Positions 1 to 8,338 of a DNA stretch of 28,353 nt are shown in pieces (the stretch's first letter is position 1; each line of letters starts with the position of its first letter). The stretch spans positions 1 through 28,353 of the forward strand of contig JBFKVA010000024.1 of assembly GCA_041635475.1 (NCBI GenBank). Reading direction: 5' to 3'. A program made the translations under genes and the position numbers. The notes under the pieces were generated by a model that did no database searches, was not told the origin of the DNA, and worked only from the letters and a program-made list of their open reading frames with translations. Source of the stretch: GCA-020352575 sp041635475. Lineage in GTDB: Bacteria; Actinomycetota; Acidimicrobiia; Spongiisociales; JAENVV01.

Positions 1-520
1 CGGACTTCTCGCCGCTGTCGCACCACTCGGACTGGCTGCAGCCCAGGAGACCGTGCTCGTCATCGACCTCGACCCGTTGGGAGTGTCATTACCCGGGCGG
101 CGAACGCTTCGGGACCTCGTCGAGGCGAGCCCCACGGCAGCGGACCTCCGTCCTCGTCGGCGCGGAACTGCGTGTCTTCCCAACGGGAACATCGACCCGG
201 ACTCGGCCAAGGACGTGGTTGAGGCCTTGGTTGCGGGGTGGCCGGCCACCGTCGTTCGGGTCCCCGACGAATCCGGCGGCCTGGGGGCCCGGGGTGTCGG
301 GGTCAGGGCCGTCCTTCCCGGGGTTCGGCCGCCGGTGGCCTTCCTCCCCGTGTTCCAGCCCACCGGCATCGCCCCGGTGCCCCAAGGCCTCGCTGGCCTC
401 CTGCTTCCGCGTCTCACCGGCCGCGTGGCCAAGGCACTCCTCGCCGGGGTGACGATCCGCAATCGCTGGACCCGGGCGTGGTCGGAGGTGTGGGTCCGGG
501 CGATCGAGATGACCCCGTGA
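1..520 (+). CDS. CpaE/Ssd-like Tad-locus ATPase, C-terminal part (5' end outside window)
   Basis: The reading frame is open from the window edge (codons from base 2) to TGA 518-520, so this is the 3' part of a longer gene. A GTG at 53 is internal: the upstream codons translate into similar Ala/Leu-rich sequence that joins smoothly. The visible part holds a P-loop-NTPase-like strand, TVLVIDLDPLG, as in ParA/MinD/CpaE proteins. Actinobacterial tad loci usually begin with a septum-site-determining-like (Ssd) CpaE homologue directly before cpaF, and the stop here overlaps the cpaF start by 4 bp (GTGA). The known role of the family is to localise the Flp pilus machine. No Walker A is visible because the N-terminus is missing. 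Identity rests mainly on gene order. Confidence 0.55.
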   Translation, partial: GLLAAVAPLGLAAAQETVLVIDLDPLGVSLPGRRTLRDLVEASPTAADLRPRRRGTACLPNGNIDPDSAKDVVEALVAGWPATVVRVPDESGGLGARGVGVRAVLPGVRPPVAFLPVFQPTGIAPVPQGLAGLLLPRLTGRVAKALLAGVTIRNRWTRAWSEVWVRAIEMTP

Positions 521-1578
521 CGATTGCCGGGCGCGTGGCCGCACAGGTGCTCGCCTCCGACACTCCCCTCGACGACGAGTCGGTGCGCCGGAAAGCTCGC
601 GCCGTGCTGGCGCGGGAGGCACCCCTGGCACCGGACACGGTGGTCGACGACGTCGTCGATGACATCCTCGGCATGGGTCCCCTCGGCCCCCTCCTGCGGG
701 ACCCCGGTGTGGCCGACATCCTCGTGAACGGGTCTGGGGCGGTCTACGTCGAGCGCAACGGCCATCTTGAGCGTGTCGACGTGCGCTTCGACTCGCCGGA
801 CGGGCTGGTGGCGGCCGTCGAGCGTATCGTCGCACCCCTCGGACTTCGCCTCGACCACGCCTCGCCCATGGTCGATGCACGACTCCCCGACGGCAGCCGT
901 CTCCATGCCTCGATTCCCCCGGTGTCCATCGATGGCCCGGTGCTGGCGATCCGCCGCTTCACCCAGGTCGTCCCCGACTTCGACGCCCTCGTGCGCGCCG
1001 GGGCCGTGACCGAAGCCGGGAGGGGCCTGCTCGAAGGAGCAGTCCGAGGCCGCCGGACCATCCTCGTCTCGGGTGGCACGGGGACCGGCAAGACGACCCT
1101 CCTCAACGTGTTGTCCACCGCGGTACCCGTCGGCGAACGCATCGTGACGATCGAGGACGCCGCCGAGCTCAGGCTCACGGGCCACGTGGTGCGTCTCGAG
1201 TCACGACCCCCGAACACAGAAGGGGTAGGTCAGGTGACCATCCGTGACCTGCTCCGGTCCGCACTGCGGCTTCGACCCGACCGGATCCTCATCGGTGAGG
1301 TGCGGGGACCGGAGGCCTACGACCTCATCGGAGCCCTCAACACCGGACACGCCGGCTCCATGTCGACCGTCCACGCCAACAGCCCCGAGGAAGCGCTGAC
1401 CCGACTCGAGATGCTCGCGCTCTCCCACGCCGGAGCAATGGACCATGGCGTCATTGCCCGCCAGCTCCGGACCGCGGTGGACCTCGTCGTGCAGCTCGGG
1501 CGTCGCGCCGGTCGTCGTGTCGTGCTCGAGGTCGCCGAGGTGGCCCCGACCGGACTGCAGGCCGTGTACCGGTGGTGA
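517..1578 (+). CDS. cpaF: CpaF/TadA family secretion ATPase
   Basis: 353 aa hexameric ATPase that powers Flp/Tad pilus assembly at the cytoplasmic face of the membrane. Visible motifs: Walker A SGGTGTGKT near residues 185-193, an Asp box TIEDAAEL near 211-218, Walker B RILIGEVRG near 256-264, and the His box GHAGSMSTVHAN near 277-288. The GTG at 517 is chosen because it overlaps the upstream stop in the GTGA pattern seen repeatedly in this operon. The frame stays open upstream, but those codons give Arg/Pro-rich sequence that overlaps the preceding gene. The protein is shorter than many CpaF proteins, with a reduced N-terminal region. The C-terminal coding end overlaps tadB. Confidence 0.93.
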   Translation: MTIAGRVAAQVLASDTPLDDESVRRKARAVLAREAPLAPDTVVDDVVDDILGMGPLGPLLRDPGVADILVNGSGAVYVERNGHLERVDVRFDSPDGLVAAVERIVAPLGLRLDHASPMVDARLPDGSRLHASIPPVSIDGPVLAIRRFTQVVPDFDALVRAGAVTEAGRGLLEGAVRGRRTILVSGGTGTGKTTLLNVLSTAVPVGERIVTIEDAAELRLTGHVVRLESRPPNTEGVGQVTIRDLLRSALRLRPDRILIGEVRGPEAYDLIGALNTGHAGSMSTVHANSPEEALTRLEMLALSHAGAMDHGVIARQLRTAVDLVVQLGRRAGRRVVLEVAEVAPTGLQAVYRW

Positions 1579-2216
1579 CCGCCCTGGCCGTCGCGCTCGC
1601 CGTGGCCCGGGATCTGCCGGCGCGCTACGTCGCCGCCCTCGCCATCGCGGCCTGGGCGCCATGGGTGGGGCTCATCGCGGTGCTGACGGCCTTCCTCCGG
1701 GGACGTCGACCGACGGGGGATGATGCCGAAGTCGCGTTCCTCGCCTCCCTCACGGCCCACCTGGACGCAGGCCAATCACTACGGGGGGCTCTCGTCATGG
1801 CCGCCGAGTCGTCCTCCACACTCGACCTCGGCGACCTGGTGCGGGCGGCCCGGGCGGGGTTGCCGATGTCCGTCTGCGCCCGGGCGCTCGGTTCAGCCCT
1901 TCCCACCCAAGGGCACGAGGCGGCCACCGCCCTCACCCTGGCCGCTGGAACCGGGGGTAGCTCCTCGGCCGTCTTCGAGATGCTGACCTCGGGGGCGTCG
2001 GCCGCACTCGATCTCCGGCGCGACCTGAGCGCCGGCACGGCCGGCGCCCGCTTCTCGGTGCTCCTGCTCGGAGGGGGACCGCTCATCCTCGGCCTCGTCC
2101 AAGCCGGGAACGCACCCTCGTCAGGGCCTGCGTCCGTGCTGCTCGGACTCGGTGGCACCCTCGTCGTGCTCGGGGCCACCACGACGTGGCTCCTCGTGAG
2201 GCGTGCTGTCCGGTGA
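1575..2216 (+). CDS. tadB: TadB-like inner-membrane platform protein (T2SSF domain)
   Basis: About 213 aa. There are hydrophobic segments near the N-terminus (two closely spaced helices ending at FLRGRR) and at the C-terminus (two helices). The middle is a helical type II secretion F-like domain with AHLDAGQSLRGALVMAA, typical of TadB/TadC proteins. In the family, TadB and TadC form the membrane platform on which the TadA ATPase acts. The start is GTG 1575 (overlapping the cpaF stop as GTGA) or the adjacent GTG 1572. Its position between cpaF and a second T2SSF-like gene is the standard tad order. Confidence 0.8.
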   Translation: MTALAVALAVARDLPARYVAALAIAAWAPWVGLIAVLTAFLRGRRPTGDDAEVAFLASLTAHLDAGQSLRGALVMAAESSSTLDLGDLVRAARAGLPMSVCARALGSALPTQGHEAATALTLAAGTGGSSSAVFEMLTSGASAALDLRRDLSAGTAGARFSVLLLGGGPLILGLVQAGNAPSSGPASVLLGLGGTLVVLGATTTWLLVRRAVR

Positions 2217-2788
2217 TGACCCTGTCGATCGCCATCGCGGCCGTGGCACGGGTCTGCTGGGGTCGCTGGCAAGGAACTCCCGCCCCACTCGGGGCGGCGA
2301 CGGCCGGGGCCGTACGTGCGCTGCGGGAGATCCTGCACCCCCGCCCGCGGGTCGATGTGGCAGCGGTTGCCCGGCTCACCGCCGTCTGCCTCAGGGCGGG
2401 GCTCTCGCTGGGTGGGGCCCTGGCCATCGTGGCCGACAGGACGCCCGAACCGACCCGAAGCGCGGTCACCGAGGTCGTTCGCCGCGCTCGACAAGCGGGC
2501 CTCGGCCCGGCACTCGCCGCAACCAGCGGACCGCTCGGGCCGCTCGCCCGCCGACTTGCAGGTGCCCACAGGACCGGCGCGTCACTCGCCATGACGATCG
2601 ACACCTTCGAACGCGAACTCGTCGACTCGCTCCACGCCACCCGCCTCGCCCGGGTTCGCCGCCTCCCGGTCCAGCTCACGGTCCCCCTCGTTCTCCTCAT
2701 CCTCCCCGGTTGTGTCCTCCTCCTCGTCGGCCCGACCCTCGTCGGGGAACTGGGCCGGCTCCTGGATCCCTTGACCGCCCTCCGATGA
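2216..2788 (+). CDS. tadC: TadC-like inner-membrane platform protein (T2SSF domain)
   Basis: About 190 aa. It has a T2SSF-like helical region around AAVARLTAVCLRAGLSLGG, a second motif LAGAHRTGASLAMTIDTF, and a strongly hydrophobic C-terminal segment (VPLVLLILPGCVLLLVG). ATG 2216 overlaps the tadB stop by one base (TGATG). GTG 2213 is an equally plausible start, three bases earlier. It partners TadB in the pilus platform. A 54-bp gap follows before the pilin gene; it contains GC-rich inverted sequence (CCGGCCGG core) and ends in a strong ribosome-binding site, so the pilin may be translated more strongly than the machinery genes. Confidence 0.78.
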   Translation: MTLSIAIAAVARVCWGRWQGTPAPLGAATAGAVRALREILHPRPRVDVAAVARLTAVCLRAGLSLGGALAIVADRTPEPTRSAVTEVVRRARQAGLGPALAATSGPLGPLARRLAGAHRTGASLAMTIDTFERELVDSLHATRLARVRRLPVQLTVPLVLLILPGCVLLLVGPTLVGELGRLLDPLTALR

Positions 2789-2842
2789 CTCCCGCACTTC
2801 CCCCCGATCCCGGCCGGCCGCCGGGGACAGAAAGGAGCGCCA

Positions 2843-3031
2843 ATGCCCGCACATCGAATCGATCCCGAGGACGACCGGGGCCAGGGGACGGTCGAGTACG
2901 TCCTGGTGATGCTCGTGGCCGCCGCCATCGCCTGGGGACTCATCAAGTGGATCCAGGGTGGCGGCACGAACGGGCTCATGGACACGCTCGGGGGCTGGCT
3001 GGGCAGCCTCATCGGGATGCTGTGGGGCTGA
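2843..3031 (+). CDS. Flp-type major pilin precursor
   Basis: 62 aa prepilin. A short charged leader (MPAHRIDPEDDRG) precedes a predicted prepilin-peptidase site after Gly13. The mature protein would begin QGTVEYVLVMLVAAAIAWG, with Glu at +5 and Tyr at +6, the Flp pilin signature, followed by the hydrophobic helix used for pilus packing. The C-terminus is Gly-rich (GGGTNGLMDTLGGWLGS). A strong Shine-Dalgarno (AAAGGAG, about 6 nt before ATG) fits high expression. It lies between the TadC platform and the TadE pseudopilin. No prepilin peptidase gene is in the window. Confidence 0.87.
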   Translation: MPAHRIDPEDDRGQGTVEYVLVMLVAAAIAWGLIKWIQGGGTNGLMDTLGGWLGSLIGMLWG

Positions 3032-3387
3032 CGGACCGCGGCTCGGTCGCCGTCGAGTTCATGCTCCTCATCCCGGTCGTCCTGCTCGTCATCGTCGCGA
3101 TCATCGAGACGGCCGGGGTCGCCCAACTCCACGTGCGGGCGGCCCACGCCGCCCGCGAGGGCGCCCGGGCTGCCGCCACCGTGTCCGATCTCGACCTGGT
3201 CCGCGACACGACATCACGAGCACTCGGGCCGCACGCGGCGTCGGCTCGAATCACCGTCGAGCGGACCTGGGTCGTCGGTGGACCGGCGATCGTGCGGGTC
3301 GAGGTGCCCCACCGGTTCCTTGCCCGCATCCTCGGCGGCTTCGAGGTTCTCATCCGCGGGGAGGCGACGATGCGAGTCGAGCGGTGA
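3022..3387 (+). CDS. tadE: TadE-like pseudopilin
   Basis: About 121 aa. The N-terminus VGLTDRG|SVAVEFMLLIPVVL carries a prepilin-type cleavage context with Glu at +5 and Phe at +6, followed by a single membrane helix and the family motif HAAREGARAAA. TadE-type minor pilins are processed by the same peptidase as Flp and help initiate or retain the pilus. The best in-frame start is GTG 3022, which overlaps the pilin gene by 10 bp. The long open frame further upstream is a shadow of tadC and the pilin. The stop overlaps the next gene by 4 bp (GTGA). Confidence 0.85.
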   Translation: MGLTDRGSVAVEFMLLIPVVLLVIVAIIETAGVAQLHVRAAHAAREGARAAATVSDLDLVRDTTSRALGPHAASARITVERTWVVGGPAIVRVEVPHRFLARILGGFEVLIRGEATMRVER

Positions 3388-3770
3388 GGGATCGAGGGGT
3401 GGCGTCGATGCTCCTCCCCGCCTTCCTCGCCGTCGGCATCGTGCTGCTCGGGGCCGTGGTCATCGCCGGCGCCCTCCTGGGGGCGCGGGCCCGGGCGCAG
3501 GCGGCGGCCGACGCGGCGGCGCTGGCCGCAGCCCCGGTCACGTTCCGGCCCTTCGGGGCAGTGGGGTCGGCCACGGACGAGGCCCGCAGGTACGCGGAGT
3601 TCCACGGGGCACGACTCGTGGCCTGTTCCTGTGCTCATGACCCGACGTTCGAACGCCGGGTCGTGTCGGTGTCGGTCGGGGTCGAGGTCCGCCTCCCCCT
3701 GGCCGGGGTCGTGGTCGTCCCGGCCACGGCCCGGGCCGAGTTCGCCCCCGCCGAGCTTCTCGCCCCCTGA
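3384..3770 (+). CDS. second TadE-like secretory protein (Rv3654c-type)
   Basis: About 128 aa. It starts at GTG 3384, overlapping the tadE stop. The N-terminus VRDRGVASMLLPAFLAVGIVLLG resembles the RGxA-plus-hydrophobic-helix start of the actinobacterial 'helicase/secretion neighbourhood TadE-like' proteins. After the helix comes an Ala-rich stretch (ARAQAAADAAALAAAP) and a beta-rich C-terminus. Unlike the preceding protein it lacks Glu at +5. It is the last gene of the Tad operon here, and the following MFS gene appears to have its own promoter. The DEAD-box helicase gene that often accompanies this family in actinobacteria is not next to it. Confidence 0.72.
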   Translation: MRDRGVASMLLPAFLAVGIVLLGAVVIAGALLGARARAQAAADAAALAAAPVTFRPFGAVGSATDEARRYAEFHGARLVACSCAHDPTFERRVVSVSVGVEVRLPLAGVVVVPATARAEFAPAELLAP

Positions 3771-3783
3771 CGCGGCGGATCCC

Positions 3784-3789
3784 TAGTCT
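3784..3789 (+). promoter_or_regulatory. putative -10 box (TAGTCT) of leaderless MFS gene
   Basis: TAGTCT fits TANNNT and ends 6 nt before the ATG at 3796, which would place the transcription start at or next to the start codon. No ribosome-binding site is visible. The box lies in the 25-bp gap after the Tad operon. Confidence 0.55.
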
Positions 3790-3795
3790 GCCGGG

Positions 3796-5118
3796 ATGCC
3801 TCGCGCCCGACTCGGCGCCAACTACTGGAAGCTCTTCACGGCGTCGATCGTGTCCAACCTCGGTGACGGCGTCGCCGGGATCGCCTACCCGTGGCTGGCA
3901 TCGGCCATCACCCGTGACCCGATCCAGCTGTCCCTCATCGTCGTCGCGGCCCGGATCCCCTGGCTCGTGTTTTCGCTCCCTGCCGGGGCAATCACCGACC
4001 GGGTCGACCGTCGTCGCCTCATCGCCTGGATGGATCTCCTTCGGTTCGGGGTGACCGCCGCCGTTGCGATCGTCATCGCCTCCGGCGCCGACTCGCTTTC
4101 GGCGCCCGACGCATCGGTGTTCGTCGCACCCGCCGGACAGGCAGGTTGGCTCGCCCTCCTGTATGGATCCGCGCTCCTCCTGGGCTTCGCCGAGGTCCTC
4201 CGGGACAACGCTGCCCAAACCCTCATGCCCGCCATCGTCGCCGCCCAACACCTCGAGACGGCCAACGGTCGGCTGTGGGGAGCAGAGACGGTCATGAACA
4301 GCTTCGCCGGCCCACCGATGGGTGGGTTCCTCATCGGATTCGCCCTGGCCCTCCCGTTCTTCTTCGACGCCGGAACGTTCGCGGTCGCGGCCATCCTCAT
4401 CTTTGCTCTCGGCGGCACGTTTGCTCCTCGCCGCGACCCGACGGCGCCGGCACCGTCCCGATCGATGGTGAAGGAGATCAGAGTGGGTGTCTCGTGGCTC
4501 CTCGGCCACCGGCTCCTGCGCGACCTCGGCATCGTGCTCGGTGTCATGAACGCGGCCCTCACCGCCTCGTTCGCCACGGCGGTCTTCTTCGTCCAGGAGG
4601 TCCTCGGTCTCGACGCCGCCACGTTCGGTCTCCTCATGACCGGCGGCGCCGCCGGCGGGGTGCTCGGAAGCCTCCTCGCCCGGCGGATCTCGAAGTGGCT
4701 GGGGTCGGGCACGAGCCTCTTCGTCGTACTGGCGGGTTCCGCCATGACCCTGGGAGGAATCGGGTTCACGACCTCGTGGCCCGTCGTGTGGGCGCTCTTC
4801 GCGCTCAACGCCTTCCTCGGTGTCGTGTGGAACGTCATCACCGTGGCCCTCCGCCAAACGATCATCCCCGACCAACTCCTCGGCCGTGTGAACTCCGTCT
4901 ACCGCTTCTTGGCGTGGGGAATGATGCCGATCGGCAGCCTCGTCGGTGGAGTCCTGGTGGCCGTCTCGGAAGCACCCTGGGGCCGGGTGACTGCGCTGCG
5001 GGTCCCCTTCTGGTTCGCCGGGGCGGTGTTCGTGGTCCTCTTCTTCGTCGCCCTCCCCCGTTTCACGACCGCCCAGATCGAGGCCGCACGATTCGCCGTC
5101 ACCCCTGATGGCGCGTAG
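3796..5118 (+). CDS. MFS transporter (MFS_3 / EntS-like group)
   Basis: 440 aa polytopic membrane protein with about 12 hydrophobic segments. The N-terminus NYWKLFTASIVSNLGDGV and the loop AGAITDRVDRRRL resemble the MFS_3 group (enterobactin-exporter or macrolide-efflux-like proteins), where the conserved loop between helices 2 and 3 is basic. A second family-like segment is LLGRVNSVYRFLAWGMMPIG. The substrate cannot be read from sequence. It starts with a leaderless-type promoter and overlaps the next MFS gene by 11 bp, so the two are probably co-transcribed. Confidence 0.85.
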   Translation: MPRARLGANYWKLFTASIVSNLGDGVAGIAYPWLASAITRDPIQLSLIVVAARIPWLVFSLPAGAITDRVDRRRLIAWMDLLRFGVTAAVAIVIASGADSLSAPDASVFVAPAGQAGWLALLYGSALLLGFAEVLRDNAAQTLMPAIVAAQHLETANGRLWGAETVMNSFAGPPMGGFLIGFALALPFFFDAGTFAVAAILIFALGGTFAPRRDPTAPAPSRSMVKEIRVGVSWLLGHRLLRDLGIVLGVMNAALTASFATAVFFVQEVLGLDAATFGLLMTGGAAGGVLGSLLARRISKWLGSGTSLFVVLAGSAMTLGGIGFTTSWPVVWALFALNAFLGVVWNVITVALRQTIIPDQLLGRVNSVYRFLAWGMMPIGSLVGGVLVAVSEAPWGRVTALRVPFWFAGAVFVVLFFVALPRFTTAQIEAARFAVTPDGA

Positions 5119-6319
5119 GCCCACCGGTCCCGGGCGACCGGAGGGCTTCCTCGTCGCCCTCACCGGGGGCCTGCTGCTCGTCGACATGCTCGGGTACTCG
5201 GCGCTCCTCCCGCTGCTGCCCGAACTCCGCGGCGCCCTGGGCATCTCGGAGATCCACGTCGGGGTCATCGTGGCCAGCGTCGCCTACGGGACACTCCTCT
5301 TCGGCCTCCCCATGGCGGGGCTGGCCGGGCGCATCGGCCCCCGCCGGGTGACCCTCGCCGGCGCCGGGCTCACCGCGATCGCGCTCCTCTTCACCTGGAC
5401 GCTCCCGTCGTACGGGTGGATCGTCGCCGCCCGGGTCGTCCACGGCATCGCCTCTTCGGCCATGTGGGTGGCGGGACCCACCTGGGCAGCCGCGGCCCAC
5501 AAGGGACTCCACAACGCCAGGGCCACGACCCGGGTGACGGCAATCGGGATGCTGGGAACGATCGCCGGTCCTGCCCTCGGAGGATGGGCGGCGACGCCCG
5601 ACGACCTGCTCCGGTCGTTCCTCTTCATCGGGATCGCCCTCGCCCTCCTCACGCTGGTCGGGGTCGCAACCACCCGTGCCGTGGGAACCGTTGACACCAG
5701 GGCACCGCGCCTGGACGACGCCGTCGTGGCGTGGCGGTCCCCGCTCTTCGTGATCGGCGCCATCGTCGTCATGGCGGCCTCGGTCACCACCGCGGCCGAG
5801 TCCGTGGTACTCGTCCTCGGCCTCGGCGATCGCGGTCAGTCGGAACGGGTCATCGGCCTGCTCTTCTCCCTCGGTGGCCTCGGACTCGCAGTCGGTCAAT
5901 CGGTGTCCTACCGGGTCCTCCCCCGGCGGCGTGCGTCGCACCGAGGCGCCACGATGCTGGCTCTGCTGGCCGGCGTGGTGGCGATTGCGCTCGTCGTTCC
6001 CACCGTCACCGGGTTCGCGCTCTCGCTCGTGCTCCTCCCGGTGGGAGGTGGTCTTGCGTACGGTGTTTCGCTGGCCTTTCTCACCGACGGAGCCGAACGG
6101 GCCGGGAGCACCGTGGCCGTCGGGGTTGCCTACTGGAGCATCATGTGGGCGATCGGTGCCTCGGTGGGCCCGACACTCTACGGGTGGGGCCTCGAGGCGG
6201 TTGGGGAGGCGTCGACCCTGGCCGGGGCGACCGTCGCCGCCACCCTCTTCGCGGCGGCCGTCTGGCTCTACGGAAGGGTCAAGCTACCCTTGCCGGACCC
6301 CCAGGAGGCCCATGAGTAA
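5108..6319 (+). CDS. MFS transporter (MFS_1 family)
   Basis: 403 aa, about 12 predicted membrane helices. The N-terminal helix LVDMLGYSALLPLLPELRGALG and the A-motif-like loop GLAGRIGPRRV mark it as a drug/solute-type MFS protein distinct from its upstream neighbour. The ATG at 5108 overlaps the upstream gene by 11 bp, and the stop (TAA 6317-6319) overlaps the leuC start by 8 bp. It may therefore be transcribed into leuCD. The substrate is unknown; linkage to leuC could reflect metabolite export or just operon packing. Confidence 0.82.
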   Translation: MARRPTGPGRPEGFLVALTGGLLLVDMLGYSALLPLLPELRGALGISEIHVGVIVASVAYGTLLFGLPMAGLAGRIGPRRVTLAGAGLTAIALLFTWTLPSYGWIVAARVVHGIASSAMWVAGPTWAAAAHKGLHNARATTRVTAIGMLGTIAGPALGGWAATPDDLLRSFLFIGIALALLTLVGVATTRAVGTVDTRAPRLDDAVVAWRSPLFVIGAIVVMAASVTTAAESVVLVLGLGDRGQSERVIGLLFSLGGLGLAVGQSVSYRVLPRRRASHRGATMLALLAGVVAIALVVPTVTGFALSLVLLPVGGGLAYGVSLAFLTDGAERAGSTVAVGVAYWSIMWAIGASVGPTLYGWGLEAVGEASTLAGATVAATLFAAAVWLYGRVKLPLPDPQEAHE

Positions 6320-7712
6320 GACCCTGTTCGAGAAGGTGTGGGAGCGCCACGTCGTCGCCGACACCCCCGGCGAACCTCCGCTGCTCTACATCGACCTCCA
6401 TCTCGTTCACGAGGTCACCTCACCCCAGGCGTTCGACAGCCTGCGGCTGGCCGGCCGAAGGGTCCGGCGCCCGGACCTCACCGTGTCGACCATCGACCAC
6501 GGCGTCCCCACCACCGGGCGCGAGTTGGGGATCCGCGATCCGCTGAGCAAACGACAGATAGACGCCCTCATCGCCAACTGCGCCGAGTACGGCATCACCC
6601 TGTACGGCCTGGACGATCCCCGGCAGGGCATCGTCCACGTCATAGGACCGGAACAGGGCCTGACCCAGCCGGGTATGACGATCGTCTGCGGGGACTCCCA
6701 CACGGCCACCCATGGAGCGTTCGGGGCACTCGCGTTCGGGATCGGGACATCCGAGGTCGAACACGTGCTCGCCACCCAGACCCTGCCCCAGTCGAAGCCC
6801 AAGACCATGGCGATCAACGTCGAGGGGCACCTGCGGCCGGGGGTGACGGCCAAGGACATCATCCTCGGGATCATCGCCCGGATCGGCACCGCCGGGGGCA
6901 CCGGGTACGTCATCGAGTTCCGGGGACCGGCGATCCGCGACCTCTCGATGGAGGGTCGTATGACCATCTGCAACATGACGATCGAGGCCGGGGCCCGGGC
7001 CGGGATGATCGCTCCCGACGAGACGACCGTCGCCTACCTGGCGGGGCGCCCGTACGCCCCGACCGGCCCCGACTGGGACAAGGCCGTCGACGAATGGCTC
7101 TCCCTGCCGACCGATCGGGGTGCAGCCTTCGACTCCGAGATCACCCTCGATGCGTCGGACCTCGTGCCCCACGTCTCCTGGGGAACGAACCCCGGCCAAA
7201 CGATCCCCGTCACCGGCGTCATCCCCGGTCCACTCGACGTCGACGACCCGATCGAGCGGGGTTCGATCGAGAGTGCCCTGGCCTACATGGACCTGCGTCC
7301 CGGGACCCCGATCACCGACGTTCGGATCGACCGGGTGTTCCTCGGCTCGTGCACGAACGCCCGCATCGAGGACCTGAGGGAAGCAGCCCGCATCGTCGAT
7401 GGGAAACGAGTGGCCGCCGGGGTGCAGGCGATGGTGGTCCCCGGTTCGGGTCTCGTGAAAGCCCAGGCCGAGGCGGAAGGTCTCGACCGGGTCTTCGTGG
7501 GAGCCGGGTTCGAGTGGCGGGACGCCGGGTGCTCCATGTGCTTGGCGATGAACCCCGACGTCCTCCAGCCGGGAGAACGGTGTGCCTCCACCTCCAACCG
7601 CAACTTCGAGGGTCGCCAGGGCAAGGGCGGGCGCACCCACCTCGTGAGCCCGGCGATGGCCGCAGCAGCCGCCATCGAAGGCCACTTCGTCGATGTCAGG
7701 ACGTACGCATGA
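6312..7712 (+). CDS. leuC: 3-isopropylmalate dehydratase large subunit
   Basis: 466 aa aconitase-family subunit. LeuCD isomerises 2-isopropylmalate to 3-isopropylmalate in leucine synthesis, and in the citramalate pathway converts citramalate to beta-methylmalate. The three [4Fe-4S] cysteines are visible: Cys347 in GSCTN and Cys407/Cys410 in GCSMC. Other family motifs are VCGDSHTATHGAFGALAFG near 125-143 and the C-terminal RNFEGRQGKGG. ATG 6312 is preceded by AGGAGG with about 5 nt spacing and overlaps the upstream MFS stop. It is coupled to leuD by an ATGA overlap. Confidence 0.97.
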   Translation: MSKTLFEKVWERHVVADTPGEPPLLYIDLHLVHEVTSPQAFDSLRLAGRRVRRPDLTVSTIDHGVPTTGRELGIRDPLSKRQIDALIANCAEYGITLYGLDDPRQGIVHVIGPEQGLTQPGMTIVCGDSHTATHGAFGALAFGIGTSEVEHVLATQTLPQSKPKTMAINVEGHLRPGVTAKDIILGIIARIGTAGGTGYVIEFRGPAIRDLSMEGRMTICNMTIEAGARAGMIAPDETTVAYLAGRPYAPTGPDWDKAVDEWLSLPTDRGAAFDSEITLDASDLVPHVSWGTNPGQTIPVTGVIPGPLDVDDPIERGSIESALAYMDLRPGTPITDVRIDRVFLGSCTNARIEDLREAARIVDGKRVAAGVQAMVVPGSGLVKAQAEAEGLDRVFVGAGFEWRDAGCSMCLAMNPDVLQPGERCASTSNRNFEGRQGKGGRTHLVSPAMAAAAAIEGHFVDVRTYA

Positions 7713-8338
7713 ACGCCGTGACCCTCGTCCGGGGCACCGGGGCGCCCCTCAACCGGGCCAACGTGGACACGGATCAGATCATGCCCAAGCAGTTCCTCAA
7801 GCGGATCGAACGTACCGGGTACGGCGAGTTCCTGTTCTGGGACTGGGCCCGCGCCGACGACGGCGCCCTCGACCCGACGTTCCCCCTCAACCGCCCGCAG
7901 TACGCGGATGCCAGCATCCTCGTCACCGGTCCCAACTTCGGCTCCGGCTCGTCGCGCGAGCACGCACCGTGGGGGTTGCAGGACTGGGGTTTCGAGGCGG
8001 TCATCGCCCCGTCGTTCGCTGACATCTTCTTCAACAACTGCTGCAACATCGGGCTCCTCCCCGTCGAACTGCACGAAAAGGAGGTCCGCTACCTCCTCGA
8101 GCTCATCGAGCAGGTCCCCGGGGCCGTGATCACCATCGACCTCAGCCAACAGACGGTGGTCGCCGACGGCTTCGAGGCGACGTTCGCCATCGACTCCTCC
8201 CAGAAGCACCGGCTCCTCAACGGCCTCGACGCCATCGGGGTCACGCTCGGCCACGTCGACGAGATCGACGCCTTCGAAGCGGCCCGCCCCTCCCACCTCC
8301 CCACCCTCGCCGGACCGCGCGCTGGAACCCAGGGTTGA
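7709..8338 (+). CDS. leuD: 3-isopropylmalate dehydratase small subunit
   Basis: 209 aa swivel-domain subunit that completes the LeuCD enzyme. Visible family motifs: NVDTDQIMPKQFLKRI near residues 18-33, GPNFGSGSSREHAPW (substrate loop) near 70-84, and FADIFFNNCCNIGLLP near 99-114. The start overlaps leuC (ATGA). The last seven codons (ARAGTQG, then TGA 8336-8338) lie inside the first copy of a 61-bp tandem repeat, so the extreme C-terminus may be a repeat-derived replacement of the original end. The core of the protein is intact. Confidence 0.96.
   Translation: MNAVTLVRGTGAPLNRANVDTDQIMPKQFLKRIERTGYGEFLFWDWARADDGALDPTFPLNRPQYADASILVTGPNFGSGSSREHAPWGLQDWGFEAVIAPSFADIFFNNCCNIGLLPVELHEKEVRYLLELIEQVPGAVITIDLSQQTVVADGFEATFAIDSSQKHRLLNGLDAIGVTLGHVDEIDAFEAARPSHLPTLAGPRAGTQG

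Noticed and set aside
485..490. LPGGG before the helix of the 894-aa protein (residues 485-489) as a true sortase sorting signal
   Set aside because: A sorting signal must be at the C-terminus, but 350 more residues follow, and the motif lacks the Thr of LPxTG/LAxTG. The coordinates given here are residue numbers in that protein, not bases.
238..516. N-terminal extension of the CpaF frame
   Set aside because: The upstream codons overlap the CpaE-like gene and give Arg/Pro-rich shadow sequence.
2797..2826. GC palindrome between tadC and the pilin gene as a terminator
   Set aside because: The inverted core (CCGGCCGG) has no adequate loop or U run. It may be a processing or attenuation site, but I cannot support one.
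3538..5268. Long minus-strand ORF (576 codons)
   Set aside because: It is antisense to two clear MFS genes, and its composition (Asp/Glu/Gly/Arg-rich, no domains) is that of a high-GC shadow frame.
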